Shown piece after piece: positions 61,043-64,000 of a stretch of DNA of 64,000 nt; positions within the stretch are counted from its first letter, which is position 1, and every line of letters starts with the position of its first letter. A program made the position numbers and the translations under genes. Under the pieces are notes generated by a model. The model was not told the DNA's origin. It ran no database searches and saw only the letters and a program-made list of their open reading frames with translations. Source of the DNA: Embiotoca jacksoni (lineage: Eukaryota > Chordata > Actinopteri > Embiotocidae). The stretch is from the NCBI GenBank assembly GCA_022577435.1, contig JAKOON010000015.1, forward strand, positions 12,226,830 through 12,290,829, given 5' to 3'.

Positions 61043-64000
61043 TGAGAGGGGGTTCAGTGCAGAGAGGAGGAGCAGGAGGTTAATGAAGTGCTGTATTAAG
61101 AGCAGTTTGGTAAATTGCTGTCAGGTGGCCTCAGTGTTAAAACAAGAGGATCAGCAAAGCCTCTTTTCCACCACACGGTACGACCCTGCTCTCCTCGACT
61201 TCTTTGGTTTTCCATCGAGCAAAAGTTGCGCACAGTAGCTGGTAATTTGTTAATTTTATTAAAAAATTTTGGGTATCACTTTTGTCGAGGTTCAAAGCGA
61301 GTTGAGCCGATACTAAAAGGTGACGCAAGAACACAGCAGCCAGCTGATTGGTCAGACAGAGTCGTCATCACTTTCTCATCATTGTGCGACACATTCTGCA
61401 CAAACTGCAGATCTTGCTTAGCTACTATGGCGGCTGCGATTTTTTATTTTTTTTCATTCAGTCCTCTATTAAACAACAATCCTGTGGTCAGTCGATGAGA
61501 TGCAGATGCTTTTCTGTTTGGTTGACAAAAATGTGTTGTGTTGAAACGTCGCTATGACGACCAGCTACATTGAGGCGGTGGTGGAAAACAAAATCCTGAA
61601 AAATATCTTGCTGTGAAAAAGAGGAAATCATCCTTTTAAAGTGAAAGTCTAGTTGGACACAACCTGGTTTTATTAATGTAGCTCTGTCCACCGGCCCCAG
61701 TTAGTGACAGCAGCACATATTCACCAAGATAAATGTTGAGGAGCCGGCAACATGGAAACATCTGTGGTGGGAGGACGAGGAGGCCGAGTGGCTTCGCTGG
61801 CTAAACTTTATGTAAAACCTGTTTCCTACCAGGTCGGAGTCTGTTTTAACATCAATGTTTTTGATTACAACATTTTATCTGTGTAATCAACCTTGAATTT
61901 CCTTCTTTCCATCAGATAAAGTTTAGCTTTGTGTTTTCCGCTTTCTGTGCAGCTGCCTTTGCCAGGTGTTTGAGGTCGAAATGTTTTACTCATTCGACCA
62001 CATGTGTTTTTCCTCCAGTGTGAATTTCAAAGAGCCGGAGGCGGTGCGAGCGCTGACCTGCACCCTGCTGAAGGAGGACTTTGGTTTGACCATCGAGATC
62101 CCTCTGGAGCGCCTCATACCCACCGTCCCCCTGCGCCTCAACTACATCCACTGGGTGGAGGACCTCATCGATGGGCAGAAGCAACCACGCAGGGGCATCG
62201 ACATCGGTACCACCGCCTTAGTTCTGTACACGTGTCATAAGGATAATGTCCTCTCACTTTTACTTATTATTAGTTTCTGCAGGGTTTGAGATGAATGTTG
62301 AGGTTGACCACTTCAAACTAGCGACGGAGGGGCTGGATTCATGTTTATGTTTAAACCCAGCGTCCCGCTGGAGCAACAACAGGTCCATATAACTGTGTTC
62401 ACACGTGCAGTGGTACTCGACCTGTGAACTGACTTTTGTAGAATTGGTGGATTTTCCCTTTAAGCCAACAGCACGGCTCCTCTGACACCTGTAAACTGTA
62501 AACATGAAAGAAGGTCAAAAAAAAAAAAAGGTCCTTTGCTGATCAGTTTTTTGGTTCATTTAAATGTTGATTTAACAGCTCTTGTTTATTTGTGGACCAA
62601 AAAGTTGGGACTGTTCTTGTTACTGGTGGATGTGCACGGAGACGGGGAAGGAGTTAACTATGATGAGTACATTTTTATAGTGTCGTTGCATGATCAACAT
62701 CAGCCCCTGAGTTTAACGTGTTTTTGTGAGCAGTGTTCAGGGTGCGTCTGTGATTTCTCTGTAGACGTGAGGAAAAGGCGCACATCAAACTCGGTGTCAA
62801 ACCCTTGACATGCTTCAGCAAGCTTCCGACAATGAAGCAGTGAGCCTGGAGAGGTGTTTTTAGTGGCGTTGGCGTTTCTGAAGGGCGTAACGTCACCGTC
62901 CAAGACTGAAGAAGGTGCGTCAGGTCAGTAGCAACCAGGGGGTTTTCGTTGACATTCGTGAATTCATCCCTCAGAGTCGGATCGTCAACACGGAGTTCTA
63001 CTGTGACGTCCTGAAGGCAGAAAAACCTGAACTGTGACGCCATGGCAACATGGTTCTCCAACATGACAATGCGCCCGCTCACATTGAAAAGGCGCACGTT
63101 TTTCCTCCACAACAACACAACCGTCTTTCCCCACCACCCCTACTCACTGGGGTCGGCTCTCTGCTGCAGCTTTGAAGTGCCCTCCCCGCTCAGGTTTCAT
63201 GTGCATGGAGAGAAATCACAGATTTTCCGGACTGGTGGTCATAAAAACGGGTGTAACTCAGGTGCTCGTGTTGGTCATGAATGGTGTTGTGGGGGAACTT
63301 TTTTTCTTTTTTCTTTTTTCTTTTTTTTTATCTACCCTTGTTTTTTTTATGCTGCTGCCTGCAGCTCAGAGCAGCACATGAAATGTCAGTTGGTGCCTGA
63401 AGCAAATGATTCCAGTCAGTCCCAGTGTTCCCAGTACAAATCAGCCAGATCCCATCCAAATGTCAGTGTGTGTATGTGTAAGTGTAAGTGTATGTGTGTG
63501 TGTGTGTGTGTGTGTCCTTTGTACGGCCTGAGGTCATTGAGTGGTGACCCTGGACCTTTCTGGCAGCAGGCTGGGGCTGTCTGCTCGTTGATGGATCACT
63601 GCTGGGCGTTTCCTTTACTAACGGATGTGCTCTCTGTCTGAGCCTTCGACTGAATTATGCAGCTTTGGTCTTTGTTAGATGTGAATGATTTAATAAAAGC
63701 TGCTGGAACTGACATTTATCGTCCATTAAGGACACTAAGTCAAAGATAATTCTTTTAGAAACACATCATGTCACGTTCTTGGACATCCTTCCCTTCGCAC
63801 AATCACTTACTTTAAACAACACATTTCCATATTGTCCACTGGAAGCTGTAACCATCATCATCGTGAGTAAATACATCACTGTCAAGCTGCCAGGAACATG
63901 CATGTGTTTGTGTGTTCAGGCACCGGGGCGTCTTGCATCTATCCCCTCCTGGGAGCCACGATGAACGGCTGGTTCTTCCTTGCCACAGAGGTGGATGACA
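52060..64000 (+). CDS. mettl16: METTL16, RNA N6-adenosine methyltransferase, 5' part (continues past window)
   Basis: METTL16 methylates the U6 snRNA ACAGAGA-box adenosine and hairpins in MAT2A mRNA, controlling S-adenosylmethionine supply. Coding exons visible: 52060-52187, 62019-62206, 63920-64000 (cut). Phases agree (2 then 1). The start MSLNKSMHPRNRYKDKPPDF matches the family N-terminus, which forms an RNA-binding module. The middle, LERLIPTVPLRLNYIHWVED, leads to the Rossmann SAM-binding loop GIDIGTGASCIYPLLG across the last junction, then NGWFFLATEVDD. The catalytic NPPF motif and the vertebrate-conserved C-terminal region lie beyond the window. About 133 residues are visible. The segment between VEDLI and RRGID is shorter than I recall for human METTL16. 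Confidence 0.96.
52249..53120 (+). repeat. 26-bp minisatellite with inverted CCAAT in nearly every unit
   Basis: Thirty-three full units of exactly 26 bp (52249-53106) plus a partial one; no indel breaks the register. Each unit carries CTGATTGGTC, the complement of GACCAATCAG. In three units (about 52917, 52997 and 53023) ATTGG has become ATTGA. Point variants define subtypes: AACCTGTTG, AACCTGCTG, AACTTGCTG, ATCCTG and AGCCTG. Confidence 0.97.
53620..53905. mobile_element. Probable Tc1/mariner-type non-autonomous remnant
   Basis: Ends in 'GGTGTCCACACACTTTTGGC', a terminus I recall as very common in fish DNA transposon repeats, preceded by 'CCTGTAGGGGTATAATGTTT'. A possible second fragment with 'TGTCCACATACTTTTAGAC' is at 53299. 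No transposase frame is seen. Confidence 0.45.
54251..54294 (+). repeat. (TG)n microsatellite
   Basis: GT array of about 22 units in mettl16 intron 2. Confidence 0.96.
55390..55423 (+). repeat. (CTGT)n microsatellite
   Basis: About 8 CTGT units. A related perfect hairpin, CTGTCTGT GG ACAGACAG, lies at 55620-55637. Confidence 0.93.
56246..56580 (+). repeat. Dispersed repeat, copy 2
   Basis: Same-orientation relative of 44040-44482, about 100 bp shorter. It begins TAGACTGCATATAAAAGTGG and ends near CTGGCTCCAAAATAGCAAG. Confidence 0.75.
57650..57990. repeat. Possible dispersed DNA element
   Basis: Ends in 'GACTAATTGTGCCGCCCTA' after 'TTAATCGAGATCTTGATTTT', resembling a terminus that I recall from many fish repeats ('GTGCAGCCCTA'). 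Contains an ATA/ATT microsatellite (57798-57827). Assignment is tentative. Confidence 0.35.
58394..58463 (+). repeat. (TG)n microsatellite
   Basis: Perfect TG array of about 35 units, one of the longest in the window. Confidence 0.97.
58942..58974 (+). repeat. (CA)n microsatellite
   Basis: CA array of about 16 units, roughly 480 bp after the TG array at 58394. The two could pair in RNA. Confidence 0.96.
59500..59930 (+). repeat. Likely dispersed repeat fragments with embedded TG array
   Basis: 'GGCTTTATTAGACAG' to 'AGAGACTGCGCCACCAGGGA' and 'GGGCAAGACACTGAACCCCT' to 'AAAGTGCTTTGTGAGC' are phrases I recall from widespread fish repeats. A TG array fills 59830-59873. Exact borders and class are not determined. 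Confidence 0.45.
60994..61040 (+). repeat. (TG)n microsatellite
   Basis: TG array of about 23 units in mettl16 intron 2. Confidence 0.97.
62019..62206 (+). CDS. mettl16: mettl16 coding exon 2 (residues 43-106)
   Basis: Encodes NFKEPEAVRALTCTLLKEDF, GLTIEIPLERLIPTVPLRLN and YIHWVEDLI, ending in RRGIDI plus one base of Gly. The acceptor is TCCTCCAG. Confidence 0.97.
62770..63220 (+). pseudogene. Fossil mariner-family (DD34D-like) transposase
   Basis: In mettl16 intron 3, in pieces over several frames: TLDMLQQA and a SEGRNVTVQD-like piece (N-terminal DNA-binding part, with a stop), then REFIPQSRIVNTEFYCDVLK, then VLQHDNAPAHI, the HDNAPxH catalytic-core signature, then a degraded PHHPYSLGSA segment matching the PHPPYSPDLAP block. 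The middle of the protein is missing and there are stops and frame changes, so it is dead. Recognition rests on recalled family motifs. Confidence 0.8.
63493..63515 (+). repeat. Short (TG)n microsatellite
   Basis: About 11 TG units in mettl16 intron 3, downstream of the transposase fossil. Confidence 0.9.
63920..64000 (+). CDS. mettl16: mettl16 coding exon 3, cut by window end (residues 106-133)
   Basis: Encodes TGASCIYPLLGATMNGWFFL and ATEVDD, completing the SAM-binding GTGAS loop begun in the previous exon. The acceptor is GTTCAG. Confidence 0.95.

Larger units (their letters stand above)
52188..62018 (+). other. mettl16: mettl16 intron 2
   Basis: A 9.8 kb intron dense in repeats: the 26-bp minisatellite, a Tc1-like remnant, a dispersed repeat, several candidate elements and five TG/CA arrays. 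No coding exon is seen between residues 43 and 44 of the protein. Confidence 0.75.

Noticed and set aside
62536..62808. 90-codon + strand frame in mettl16 intron 3
   Set aside because: Overlaps the start of the mariner fossil but in a frame without transposase motifs; no METTL16 similarity.

Overview
The window reads as vertebrate nuclear DNA, most likely from a ray-finned fish (teleost). The evidence is GT-AG introns, CpG-rich promoters, many CA/TG microsatellites, and repeat fragments of kinds I know from teleosts. It holds three protein-coding genes, all on the + strand, in the order cluh, pafah1b1 (lis1), mettl16. No bacterial, viral or CRISPR system is present. Most open reading frames that can be drawn here are shadows of exons or of simple repeats.

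Region 1 (1 to about 12,000) is cluh. There are 26 coding exons between 671 and 10,980. They join with consistent phase into 1,350 codons, followed by a 3' UTR of about 0.9 kb. The product is the cytosolic RNA-binding protein that supports nuclear-encoded mitochondrial mRNAs and mitochondrial distribution. An acceptor at 655-656 suggests at least one further 5' exon lies left of the window. From 12,000 to 14,900 is intergenic, with a TG array, a retroposon tail and one arm of an inverted repeat pair.

Region 2 (about 14,900 to 51,130) is pafah1b1. A CpG-rich promoter with a non-coding first exon is followed by ten coding exons (23,213-47,145). They give exactly 410 residues, the length of mammalian LIS1, with a LisH domain, a coiled coil and seven WD40 repeats. 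The 7.7 kb first intron and 10.9 kb second intron hold repeats, including a C-rich minisatellite at 24,650-25,250. The 3' UTR is long (about 2 to 4 kb) with alternative poly(A) signals.

Region 3 (about 51,640 to 64,000 and beyond) is the 5' part of mettl16, the U6 snRNA/MAT2A m6A methyltransferase. It has a CRE-containing promoter, a non-coding exon 1 and three coding exons, the last cut by the window end just after the SAM-binding motif.

The most unusual structure is a 26-bp minisatellite (33 full units, no length variation, with a 7-unit higher-order period) starting 60 bp after the first coding exon of mettl16. It carries about 30 consensus-like inverted CCAAT (NF-Y type) sites. Other points of note are a fossil mariner transposase in mettl16 intron 3, an inverted repeat pair flanking the pafah1b1 promoter, tiny upstream ORFs in the pafah1b1 leader, and a gene orientation that differs from the human 17p13.3 block as I recall it. 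The three genes do not form one pathway; their adjacency is conserved synteny.
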